A stretch of 64,000 nucleotides of DNA from Amycolatopsis sp. 2-15 (GTDB taxonomy: Bacteria > Actinomycetota > Actinomycetes > Mycobacteriales > Pseudonocardiaceae), in the NCBI RefSeq assembly GCF_030285625.1, contig NZ_CP127294.1:6604001-6668000 (forward strand), given 5' to 3'. The notes beneath the pieces were generated by a model. The model ran no database searches and was not told the DNA's origin. It saw only the letters and a list, made by a program, of their open reading frames with translations. This document shows positions 8,446-15,487 of the stretch, one piece after another. The translations under genes and the position numbers were made by a program. Positions within the stretch are counted from its first letter, which is position 1. Each line of letters opens with the position of its first letter.

Positions 8446-8466
8446 AATTCGTCACGGTGACGAATT
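8446..8466. repeat. Palindrome with 10-bp perfect arms
   Basis: AATTCGTCAC (8446-8455) and GTGACGAATT (8457-8466) are perfect inverted arms around a single G. The symmetry and size fit a dimeric repressor site, but no intact gene starts nearby on either strand. Confidence 0.5.
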
Positions 8467-8713
8467 AGAGGGCGTATCGGGGCAGCCTTGAAGCCTTGAA
8501 CTCGGGGATCTCTCTGCCGAAGCCTCTGGATCTCCTGATGACGCCCTGGAGGCTTGCTCGGGAGCTGTCCCGCGATGGGCGATTGAGTCGGGCGCGGATC
8601 GGTGACCCTGGCAGGCTTCCCGGGACGCTCTCTCGTCTGCGGTGCTCAAGCCGCTCGAATCCGCCTCCTGGAGCCCCTCTCCGAGCTTCCTTCTGCAGGT
8701 CGGCCTAGTGCCG

Positions 8714-8727
8714 ATAATGTACATTAT
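8714..8727. promoter_or_regulatory. AT-rich palindrome ATAAT-N4-ATTAT
   Basis: ATAATGTACATTAT is a complete 14-bp palindrome. It has the same half-sites and the same 4-base spacer as the site at 8183-8196, so both could bind one regulator. Confidence 0.55.
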
Positions 8728-8840
8728 GTCAAGTAAGGTGGATCGGCACTGCTCCCCACACCATTCAGGTGCGCGTATCGGAGATTCCGGCCAGTGGCCG
8801 AACGCGCTCGTAATGGACCGGATGTAACTCGTGTTGCTTC

Positions 8841-8927
8841 GATTCGCCGCGGATGCCGTTCGGTGGGGTGAAGAACTTCGGGTTCCGGCGCGAGCTGTCG
8901 GACATCGGTGAGTTCCTCGACCACAAG
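8841..8927 (+). pseudogene. Aldehyde dehydrogenase C-terminal remnant
   Basis: Reading from 8841 gives DSPRMPFGGVKNFGFRREL followed by SDIGEFLDHK. This is the conserved C-terminal signature of NAD(P)-dependent aldehyde dehydrogenases (SDPRLPFGGVKxSGxGREL then IREF). Upstream there is an in-frame stop within about 25 bases and no trace of the catalytic cysteine domain. Residues usually Gly or Ser in the motif are changed to Phe or Arg. It is a 29-codon scrap, not a gene. Confidence 0.65.
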
Positions 8928-8972
8928 CTGTCCGGGTGCCTGAGCCACTCCCCTGTGCCCGGGCCGCAAGGC

Positions 8973-9362
8973 TCAGCCGGTGGCGAGCATTTCGAGGTAG
9001 TGCGGGTTGGACATGATGCCGAGGACGTTGCCGAACGGGTCGACGACCGAGGCGGTGACGAAGCCGTGGCCGCGCTCGCGGATGCCGTCGTGTTCCTTGG
9101 CACCGAGGGCCAGGAGGCGATCGAGGGCGCCGGTGAGGTCGTCGACGTGCCAGTACAGGACGGCGCCGGCGGGGCCCTCGGGGGCCGGGGGCAGGTAGTT
9201 GCGGTCGATGATGCCGAGCTCGGCTTCGCGGTCGCCGAGGCGGAACTCGATGTAGCCGGGGCGGGCGAAGTAGGGCTCGGTGCCGAGGATGTCGGTGTAC
9301 CAGGCCTGGGCGGCCTGCAGGTCGTCGGCGGAGAAGTTCAGGGTGGCCATTCCTCGCAGCAT
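8973..9362 (-). CDS. VOC/glyoxalase-fold protein
   Basis: A 129-residue member of the vicinal oxygen chelate superfamily, with the two beta-alpha-beta-beta-beta modules expected. The N-terminal module is AQAWYTDILGTEPYFARPGYIEFRLG; the C-terminal one ends VVDPFGNVLGIMSNP, the typical DP-x-G-N-x-x-G turn. These small proteins act as lyases, dioxygenases or antibiotic-binding proteins, and nothing here decides between them. The ATG at 9362 has AAAGGGA at good spacing; ATG 9350 is an alternative. It stands alone, with a 237-base gap to the TetR gene at 9600 that holds only the operator-like repeat listed. Confidence 0.82.
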   Translation of the reverse strand: MLRGMATLNFSADDLQAAQAWYTDILGTEPYFARPGYIEFRLGDREAELGIIDRNYLPPAPEGPAGAVLYWHVDDLTGALDRLLALGAKEHDGIRERGHGFVTASVVDPFGNVLGIMSNPHYLEMLATG

Positions 9363-9575
9363 GAGCTGGTCCCTTTCGCGATGTCCGGTTTGTCGGGGTC
9401 CCAGCCAAGCACGGATGAGTGGTCATCCGCTGAGCACTTTTTTGCGAGGACCGGGCCGTGCGAGCCGATCGGCTGGTGGCGGCTCTCCTGGCGTTGCAGG
9501 CGCGGGGCTGCACGACGGGGTCAGCGCTCATCGAGAAGCCGTGAGCTGGGTGAACGCTGCGGTTGACTGAAGTAA

Positions 9576-9590
9576 TGAATCAATGGTTCA
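9576..9590. promoter_or_regulatory. Probable TetR operator
   Basis: TGAATCAATGGTTCA is a near-palindrome (one mismatch) ending 9 bases before the TetR start codon at 9600. A TTGACT that could serve as a -35 element lies at 9563-9568. Autorepression of the TetR-AidB-like operon is a reasonable inference. Confidence 0.45.
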
Positions 9591-9599
9591 CTTCTTGCC

Positions 9600-10205
9600 G
9601 TGCCCTACCGCAGGACTCCGAAGGTGCAGGAGCGGCTCGACGCGTTGCGCGACTCGATCGTCGCCGCGGCGGTGGAGCAGCTGGCCGAGCACGGTTACGC
9701 GGGCTGTTCCGTGGCGGCCGTCGCGGAGCGGGCCGGGGTTGCCGTCGGCACGGTGTACCGCCACTTCCCCACCAAGGCCCAGCTGGTCGTGCGGGTGTTC
9801 CGCCAGGTCGTGACGCGGGAGGTCGAGGCGGTGCGGGAGGCGTCGGCGGGGCCGGGTGAGCCGGCGGAGCGGGTGGCGGCGGTGTTCGAGACGTTCGCGG
9901 CGCGCGCGTTGAAGGCGCCGCGGCTGGCGTACGCGCTGTTGGCCGAGCCGGTGGACGCGCTCATCGACGCGGAGCGCCTGGAGTTCCGGCGCGCTTTCCG
10001 GGATGTGGTGGCCGAGCACGTGGCCGCCGGGGTGACCTCGGGTGCGTTGCCCGCGCAGGATTCAGTGTTGACCGCGGCGGCGCTAGTGGGTGCCGCGGCG
10101 GAGGTGTTGATCGGGCCGCTGCGAGGCGGTGCGGTGAGTGATGTCGTCGAGTTGCGGACGTTTGTCGTCCGGTCTTTGGGAGGTTCCGATGTCCGCCACG
10201 CATGA
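9600..10205 (+). CDS. TetR-family regulator
   Basis: A 201-residue repressor-type protein. The N-terminal helix-turn-helix spans about residues 20-60, with CSVAAVAERAGVAVGTVYRHFPTKAQLV, a textbook TetR recognition segment. The C-terminal part is a helical ligand domain. Its last 17 bases overlap the acyl-CoA dehydrogenase-like gene, so the two are co-transcribed and probably translationally coupled. It likely controls that enzyme in response to an acyl-CoA or related ligand (inference). The start is the GTG at 9600; the near-palindrome just upstream is a candidate autoregulatory site. Confidence 0.9.
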   Translation: MPYRRTPKVQERLDALRDSIVAAAVEQLAEHGYAGCSVAAVAERAGVAVGTVYRHFPTKAQLVVRVFRQVVTREVEAVREASAGPGEPAERVAAVFETFAARALKAPRLAYALLAEPVDALIDAERLEFRRAFRDVVAEHVAAGVTSGALPAQDSVLTAAALVGAAAEVLIGPLRGGAVSDVVELRTFVVRSLGGSDVRHA

Positions 10206-11805
10206 GGTCACCAACCAGGTGCCGCCGTTGGTCTACGACGTCGCGCAGGATCCGGCGCTGCTCGAGGCGCTCGACCGCGCGGACGCGGGCTGGGCGGCCG
10301 AGGAGGTCCACGAGCTGGGCCGGCTCGCCGGGAGTGAGCAGGCCCAGGAGTGGGGCCGGATCGTCAACGAGAACGAGCCGGTGCTTCGCACGCACGACCG
10401 GTACGGGAACCGCATCGACGAGGTCGAGTACCACCCGTACTGGCACGAGCTGATGAGCGTCGCCGTGTCGCACGGGGTGCAGGCCGCGCCGTGGCGCGAC
10501 GAGCGGGCCGGGGCGCACGCGGCGCGGGCGGCGAAGCTGTTTGTGTGGGGTCAGGTGGAGGCCGGGCACACGTGCCCGATTTCGATGACCTACGCGGCGG
10601 TTCCGGCGTTGCGGGCCAATCCGGAGCTGGCGGCGGTGTATGAGCCGCTGCTGGCGGCGACGGAGTACGACTTCGGGCTGCGGGAGCCGAGCACGAAGCG
10701 CGGGCTGATCGCGGGCATGTCGATGACGGAGAAGCAGGGCGGCTCCGACGTGCGGGCCAACACCACGACCGCGCGCCCGGTCGCCGACGGTTCCTACCGG
10801 CTGATGGGCCACAAGTGGTTCACCTCCGCGCCGATGTCGGACCTGTTCCTCACGCTGGCGCAGGCGCCGGGCGGGCTGTCGTGTTTCCTGCTCCCCCGCG
10901 CGCTGCCCGACGGCAGCCGAAACCCGATCCGGCTGCAGCGGCTGAAGGACAAGCTGGGCAACCGGTCGAACGCGTCGTCGGAGATCGAGTACGAGGACGC
11001 GGTGGGCTGGCTCGTCGGTGAGGAGGGGCGCGGGGTCCGCACGATCATCGAGATGGTGAACAACACGCGGCTCGACTGCGCGCTCGGCAGTGCGTCGGGG
11101 ATGCGGCTGGGTGCGGTGCGGGCGGTGCACCACGCGACGCATCGGCACGCGTTCGGCAAGGCGCTGGTGGATCAGCCGTTGATGGCGAACGTGCTGGCCG
11201 ATCTCGTGGTGGAGTCGGACGCGGCCGCGACGGTGGCGATGCGGCTCGCGGCGGCGGGCGACCGGCCGGACGACGCGCAGGAGCAGGCGTTCCGGCGGCT
11301 CGGGCTGGCGGTCACGAAGTACTGGGTGTGCAAGCGGGCGCCGATGCACGCGGCTGAGGCGCTGGAGTGCTTCGGTGGCAACGGGTACGTCGAGGAATCC
11401 GGGATGCCGCGGCTCTACCGCGAGGCCCCGCTGATGTCCATCTGGGAGGGTTCGGGGAACGTGGCGGCGCTCGACGCGTTGCGCGCCATGGGCCGTCAGC
11501 CGGAGTCGGTGGCGGCGTTCTTCACCGAGGTCGAGCAGGCCGCGGGTGCCGACGCGCGGCTGGACGACGCCGTGGGCCGGCTGAAGAAGGACCTGTCCGA
11601 TCTGGACGACGTGGAGTTCCGCGCGCGGCGTGTGGTGGAGTCGATGGCGTTGGTGCTGCAGGGTTCCTTGCTGGTGCGCCATGGTGACCAGGCGGTGGCC
11701 GACGCGTTCTGCGCGTCGCGGTTCGCCGGTGACTGGGGTCTCGCGTTCGGCACGTTGCCGGCGGGTACGGACACCTCGGCCATCATCGACCGCGCGCGGG
11801 TGTAG
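10189..11805 (+). CDS. AidB-like acyl-CoA dehydrogenase family protein
   Basis: A flavoprotein of the acyl-CoA dehydrogenase fold, closest in layout to E. coli AidB, a DNA-alkylation-response protein with isovaleryl-CoA dehydrogenase activity. Features are the N-terminal VTNQVPPL (8-15), the flavin-binding MSMTEKQGGSDVRAN (about 178-192), and HKWFTSAPMSD. Also present are RLDCALGSASGMR and the C-terminal ECFGGNGYVEE then MPRLYREAPLMSIWEGSGN near 420, where the AidB catalytic acid and FAD contacts lie. At 538 residues it matches AidB length. The ATG at 10189 follows GGGAGG and overlaps the TetR gene. Whether it works in alkylation repair or branched-chain degradation is open. Confidence 0.9.
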   Translation: MSATHEVTNQVPPLVYDVAQDPALLEALDRADAGWAAEEVHELGRLAGSEQAQEWGRIVNENEPVLRTHDRYGNRIDEVEYHPYWHELMSVAVSHGVQAAPWRDERAGAHAARAAKLFVWGQVEAGHTCPISMTYAAVPALRANPELAAVYEPLLAATEYDFGLREPSTKRGLIAGMSMTEKQGGSDVRANTTTARPVADGSYRLMGHKWFTSAPMSDLFLTLAQAPGGLSCFLLPRALPDGSRNPIRLQRLKDKLGNRSNASSEIEYEDAVGWLVGEEGRGVRTIIEMVNNTRLDCALGSASGMRLGAVRAVHHATHRHAFGKALVDQPLMANVLADLVVESDAAATVAMRLAAAGDRPDDAQEQAFRRLGLAVTKYWVCKRAPMHAAEALECFGGNGYVEESGMPRLYREAPLMSIWEGSGNVAALDALRAMGRQPESVAAFFTEVEQAAGADARLDDAVGRLKKDLSDLDDVEFRARRVVESMALVLQGSLLVRHGDQAVADAFCASRFAGDWGLAFGTLPAGTDTSAIIDRARV

Positions 11806-11870
11806 GCGGCGCCGGGTTTGGTGGACATACGGCGGACACGGGGCCGGTCGGCGCGCTAGCGTCCACGGTC

Positions 11871-12518
11871 ATGACCGCCTCCGAAACCGACTTCGTGTCC
11901 GCCACCCGCACCGCCTACGACATCGTCGCGGTGTCCTACGCCGACCTGTTGAAGGACGATCTCGCCGCGAGCCCGTGGGACCGCGCGATGCTCGACACCT
12001 TCGCCGAGCTCGTCGGCGTCGGCGCGCGCGTCGGGGATCTGGGGTGCGGTCCGGGCCGGATCACGGGGTACCTGGCGGGGCGGGGGCTGGCTGCGTTCGG
12101 GATCGACCTGTCCCCCGGCATGGTCGAGGTCGCGCGCGAGGCGCATCCGGGGCTGGAGTTCGAGGTCGGGTCGATGGCCGCGCTGCCGCTGGCCGACGCG
12201 TCGCTGGCGGGTGCGCTCGCGTGGTACTCGCTGATTCACACGCCGCCCGAAAAGCTGCCGGTGCTGGTCGCGGAGCTGGCCCGCGTGGTCGAGCCGGGCG
12301 GGCGGCTGCTGACCGCGTTCCAGGTCGGCGCCGAGCGCCGGCACCTCACCCACAGCTACGGTCACGACATCTCCCTCTACGCCTACCGGCTCGACCCGGA
12401 CTTCATCGCCGGGCTGCTCACCGACGCTGGTTTCACGGTGGAGGCGCGGCTGGTCCGCGAGATGGGGCCGCGGGAGAAGACGCCGCAGGCTTATCTGCTG
12501 GCGCGCAAGGAAAGCTGA
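11871..12518 (+). CDS. Class I SAM-dependent methyltransferase
   Basis: A 215-residue methyltransferase of the ubiE/type-11 kind. The SAM-binding motif I VGDLGCGPGRITGYLAG is near residue 54, motif II is AAFGIDLSPGMVEVAR, and the post-motif region LEFEVGSMAALPLADASLAGALAWYSLIH follows. It has no metal site and no signal peptide. The substrate is unknown; many homologues in actinomycetes are small-molecule methyltransferases. The ATG at 11871 has a weak ribosome site. Its stop lies one base from the stop of the convergent ProC-like gene. Confidence 0.88.
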   Translation: MTASETDFVSATRTAYDIVAVSYADLLKDDLAASPWDRAMLDTFAELVGVGARVGDLGCGPGRITGYLAGRGLAAFGIDLSPGMVEVAREAHPGLEFEVGSMAALPLADASLAGALAWYSLIHTPPEKLPVLVAELARVVEPGGRLLTAFQVGAERRHLTHSYGHDISLYAYRLDPDFIAGLLTDAGFTVEARLVREMGPREKTPQAYLLARKES

Positions 12519-12519
12519 G

Positions 12520-13287
12520 TCATTCGCGCAGCCGGGCCAGGACCGCGTCGAGGGCGTGGCGCACCGAGCCGGGCACGTCGTCGTGGCGCAACGCGGTCAT
12601 CAGCTGCTCGTTGATCCCGCCCGGTGTGGTGTGTTTCGCGGTCAGCTCGGTGAGTGACGCGGTGCCCAGCGACTGGCCCAGTTGTGCGAACAAGTGCGTC
12701 ACGTAGGCGTCGGCGACGCCGGGTTCGACGCCGTGGCCGGCGAGCCAGCCCGCGATGGTGGCCAGGTAGTCCAGGTGCGCGGCGAAGGTGGCGGTCGCGG
12801 TGCTGAAGGCGTCGAGCGTCGGCTCGTCGGGCGGGACGCTCACCCCGCCGAGCGGCTCGAACAGGTCCCGGGCGACGGGGTGGTCCGGGAACAGCGCGGT
12901 GCGGCTCTGCCGGCGGGCTGCCTGTGGCAGTGGAATGGTCCGCACGACGCGCGCGGCCGGTGCGGTCCACTCCCGCAGCGTCGCCAGCGGCACGCCCGCC
13001 ACGGCGCTGAGCACCACGTGGTCCGGCCGGAACTCCAGCTCTGCCACCACTTCCCGGGCCGCGGCGGGCCGGACCGCGAGGACGATCGCCGAAGCCGCGT
13101 CGAGCACGTCCTGGTTGCTCGCGCAGACAGCCACGTTCGGGAACCGCGTCGCCAGCTCCTGCCCGACCTGCCGGCCGCGCGGCGACAGGAACACCGCAGG
13201 CGCGTCACCGCTGAGCCCTTCACCGCTGAGTCCTTCGACGATCGCTGCCGTGATCTCCCCGGCTCCCACAAACCCGTACGCCGGCAT
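12520..13287 (-). CDS. Pyrroline-5-carboxylate reductase-like oxidoreductase
   Basis: A 255-residue NAD(P)-dependent enzyme of the ProC superfamily. The N-terminal Rossmann motif is GFVGAGEITAAIVEGL (4-19). Next come SPRGRQVGQELATRF with arginines suited to NADP and AIVLAVRPAAAREVV, the typical V-K/R-P turn. The C-terminal helical domain contains TTPGGINEQLMTAL, which resembles the ProC motif S-P-G-G-T-T. Divergence from that motif suggests a paralogue rather than the proline-pathway enzyme. The ATG at 13287 has AGGAGG. It is divergent from the DUF4865 gene, 43 bases away. Confidence 0.83.
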   Translation of the reverse strand: MPAYGFVGAGEITAAIVEGLSGEGLSGDAPAVFLSPRGRQVGQELATRFPNVAVCASNQDVLDAASAIVLAVRPAAAREVVAELEFRPDHVVLSAVAGVPLATLREWTAPAARVVRTIPLPQAARRQSRTALFPDHPVARDLFEPLGGVSVPPDEPTLDAFSTATATFAAHLDYLATIAGWLAGHGVEPGVADAYVTHLFAQLGQSLGTASLTELTAKHTTPGGINEQLMTALRHDDVPGSVRHALDAVLARLRE

Positions 13288-13330
13288 GCCCCGTCCTCCT
13301 AGTGTGGACTTCGACGATCGGAGGTCACCC

Positions 13331-13915
13331 GTGCACGCCATGCACTACGAGATCACCCTGCCCGCCGACTACGGCATGCAGATCATCCACCGCAGGGTGC
13401 GTGAGCGCGGGCCGTTGCTGGACGAGTTCCGCGGGCTGGGGCTCAAGGCGTACGGGGTGCGTGAGCGCGGCGTCGACGGCTCGGTGCTGAACCAGTACTC
13501 CCCCTTCTACCTTTGGCACGACCCGGCCGGCATGCACGTCTTCCTGTGGGAAGGCGGGTTCCGCGGGATCGTCGACGACTTCGGCCGGCCGCCCGTGCCG
13601 CACTGGACCGTGCTCGCGTTCGAGGAAGGGCCGGCGTTCGGCACGACTCCTCGCGCGGCCGGCAAACGCACGGAAACCCTGCCACGCGAGGTCCTTCCGG
13701 GTGATGTGATCACGCCGGCGCTGGCCGACCTGTCGGAGCACTCGCAGCGCGACGGCGTCCATTCCGCCGCACTCGTGATCGACCCGCGTGGCTGGGAGCT
13801 GGTGCGCTACACCCTGTGGGCCGAGGACGCACCGGACGAAGACCCCGTGCGGTACCGGATCGGGCACGTGTCGATGCCGGAACTGGCGAAATTGCGCCGT
13901 GGCAGGCAGTGGTGA
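13331..13915 (+). CDS. DUF4865 family protein
   Basis: A 194-residue protein that matches the DUF4865 pattern: N-terminal HYEITLPADYGMQIIHRRV, then LGLKAYGVRERG and NQYSPFYLWHDPAGMHVFLWEGGFRGIVDDFGRPPV. The function is unknown; in other genomes the family often sits near LysR regulators and small oxidoreductases. Its two-fold ferredoxin-like look suggests a small-ligand-binding dimer (inference). The GTG at 13331 has GGAGG six bases upstream; ATG 13340 is an alternative. It may be expressed from the same short divergent region as the ProC-like gene. Confidence 0.85.
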   Translation: MHAMHYEITLPADYGMQIIHRRVRERGPLLDEFRGLGLKAYGVRERGVDGSVLNQYSPFYLWHDPAGMHVFLWEGGFRGIVDDFGRPPVPHWTVLAFEEGPAFGTTPRAAGKRTETLPREVLPGDVITPALADLSEHSQRDGVHSAALVIDPRGWELVRYTLWAEDAPDEDPVRYRIGHVSMPELAKLRRGRQW

Positions 13916-13941
13916 ACTCGGTACCGTAACGGCGAGATCGC

Positions 13942-14009
13942 GCCGGTTTCCGGACAGAGCGGTGCGATCGGCCCCCCGGCCGGTCCGACCGCTTTGTCCG
14001 GAAACCGGC
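13942..14009. repeat. Long inverted repeat, 22-bp arms with one mismatch
   Basis: The left arm (13942-13963) begins GCCGGTTTCCGGACA; the right arm (13988-14009) ends TGTCCGGAAACCGGC. They surround a 24-base GC-rich centre and differ at one position. A second small stem, GCTTCGGC-gca-GCCGAAGC, follows at 14028-14046. Both lie between the DUF4865 stop and the SDR start. No T tract follows, so this could be a terminator-like barrier or a double operator. Confidence 0.6.
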
Positions 14010-14063
14010 TCAAAGGCGATCGCGCACGCTTCGGCGCAGCCGAAGCCAACACTACGGAGCAAG

Positions 14064-14846
14064 ATGACTCGCTTGCACGGTCGCCGGATCCTCGTGACGG
14101 GTGCCGGTTCCGGCATCGGCCGCGCCACGACGTTGCGTCTGCTGGAGGAGGGGGCGCGGGTGGTGGCCACCGACGTGTCCGCGGAGACCATCGCGGGCAC
14201 CGCCGAGCTGGCCGGCGACCCGCGCCTCGAGACGTTCGTGATGGATGTCGGCGACGAGCAGTCGGTGGTGAAGGGCACCGCGGCCGCGGTCGAGCACCTC
14301 GGCGGGCTCGACGTGCTCGTCAACGCCGCCGGGATCCTGCAGGCCTCCCACACGCATGAGACGTCGCTGGAGTTCTGGAACCGGATCGTCGCGGTGAACC
14401 TCACCGGTACGTTCCTGGTCACGCGCGAGGCGCTGCCTGCGTTGATCGCCACGGGGAAGAGCGTGGTGATCAACTTCAGTTCCACCTCCGCGGCGTTCGC
14501 CCACCCCTACATGGCGGCGTATGCGGCGAGCAAGGGCGGGATCCAGGCGTTCACGCACTCACTGGCGCTGGAGTACAGCAAGCAGGGCGTGCGCGCGGTC
14601 AGCGTCGCGCCGGGCAGCGTGAAGAGCGGCATCACCGACAACGCGGGCACCTGGATGCCGCAGGACGTCGACTGGGCACTGTTCGGCAAGCTCCTGCCGA
14701 TCCTGCCGACGGATCTCGCGACGCCCGTCGGCAACCCGGTCGGGCGCCCGGAGTCGGTCGCGGGCGTCGTGGCGATGCTGGCGTCCGACGACGGCGAGTT
14801 CATCACCGGCACGGAGATCCGCATCGACGGCGGCACCCACGCCTAA
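14064..14846 (+). CDS. Short-chain dehydrogenase/reductase
   Basis: A 260-residue classical SDR. The cofactor motif TGAGSGIGRA is at residues 10-19; TDVSAET after strand 2 indicates NAD preference. NAAG follows strand 4. The catalytic serine lies in NFSSTSA, with Y-A-A-S-K near residue 153. The C-terminal GEFITGTEIRIDGGTHA is the usual family ending. The substrate is unknown; 3-oxoacyl or hydroxysteroid-type substrates are common for this subgroup. The ATG at 14064 has GGAG. Its last codons overlap by 4 bases the stop of the convergent SWIM gene. Confidence 0.92.
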   Translation: MTRLHGRRILVTGAGSGIGRATTLRLLEEGARVVATDVSAETIAGTAELAGDPRLETFVMDVGDEQSVVKGTAAAVEHLGGLDVLVNAAGILQASHTHETSLEFWNRIVAVNLTGTFLVTREALPALIATGKSVVINFSSTSAAFAHPYMAAYAASKGGIQAFTHSLALEYSKQGVRAVSVAPGSVKSGITDNAGTWMPQDVDWALFGKLLPILPTDLATPVGNPVGRPESVAGVVAMLASDDGEFITGTEIRIDGGTHA

Positions 14847-15487
14847 CGCGGCACGGGAGTGAAGTCGGCCAGATCCGGCACGGGCGGCACCACCCGCGCG
14901 TATGCGTCGGCGGCCAGGATGCCCTCGGAGGGGCGGGTGGTGCGATGGCCGAGCTCGTCGAGGACCTCGCGTTCGGTGCGGCCGCGGGCGAGCAGCAGCA
15001 CGAACGGGTCGGCGTCGAGCAGCCACGACACCTGGAACGACAGCGCGGCCGCGTGCCGGCACGGCAGCTCGAAGCCGGGGCAGTCGCACTCCGGGTCGAG
15101 ATCGCCGATGCCCGGCAGCAGCGGCACGTCGTCGGCCAGCTCGGGCGGCAGGTGCCGGTCGAGCAGCGCGGCGAGGTTCCCGGCCCGGTCGGCGGCTCGG
15201 CCGAGCAGCCGGTCCCAGTCTGCTGTGGACAGTTCCGCCAGGTGCACGCTCGTGCGGAACGGGCCGCCGTCGGTGTCGTCCACCGTCGCGGCGATCCGGC
15301 CGGGGCTCACGGTGATCGGCCCGACCAGGCCCGCGACCGCGTACCGGCGGCCGCGCCGCAGCTGCCGCAGATCCAGGGCGGTGTCCTCCATCGCCCGCAG
15401 CCACGCGCGGCCCCACCACGTGCGCGCGAACGGACCGCGGCCTTCGCGCGCGGGGAACGCCGGGAACCCCTGGACCCGGTCGGTCAT
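14843..15487 (-). CDS. SWIM zinc-finger protein
   Basis: A 214-residue protein with the SWIM-type zinc motif CDCPGFELPCRH (C-x-C-x6-C-x-H) near residue 135. This module is associated with DNA or protein binding beside SNF2 enzymes. The N-terminal part has GPFARTWWGRAWLRAMEDTALDLRQLRRGRRYA, conserved in actinobacterial homologues, and VGPITVSPGRIAATV. The start ATG (15487) overlaps the stop of the SNF2 helicase gene in an ATGA arrangement, so the two are co-translated. Family knowledge plus coupling suggest it is an accessory subunit of the helicase; the biological process is unknown. Confidence 0.88.
   Translation of the reverse strand: MTDRVQGFPAFPAREGRGPFARTWWGRAWLRAMEDTALDLRQLRRGRRYAVAGLVGPITVSPGRIAATVDDTDGGPFRTSVHLAELSTADWDRLLGRAADRAGNLAALLDRHLPPELADDVPLLPGIGDLDPECDCPGFELPCRHAAALSFQVSWLLDADPFVLLLARGRTEREVLDELGHRTTRPSEGILAADAYARVVPPVPDLADFTPVPR

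Larger units (their letters stand above)
8199..8840. other. Gene-poor interval with palindromes
   Basis: No reading frame here has convincing protein character in either direction. Base composition is less biased than in the neighbours, with more A and T at all positions. Apart from the palindromes listed separately and a short AGGGG/CCCCT stem at about 8215-8228, I see nothing interpretable. It is probably decayed DNA. Confidence 0.6.

Noticed and set aside
7143..8972. An integrated element with tRNA attachment site next to the first recombinase
   Set aside because: No tRNA-like cloverleaf, no direct repeat flanking a cargo region, and no replication or transfer genes.
9961..11682. A minus-strand open frame of 573 codons antisense to the AidB-like gene
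   Set aside because: Arg/His/Pro-rich translation typical of the complement of a high-GC gene, with no recognisable domain.
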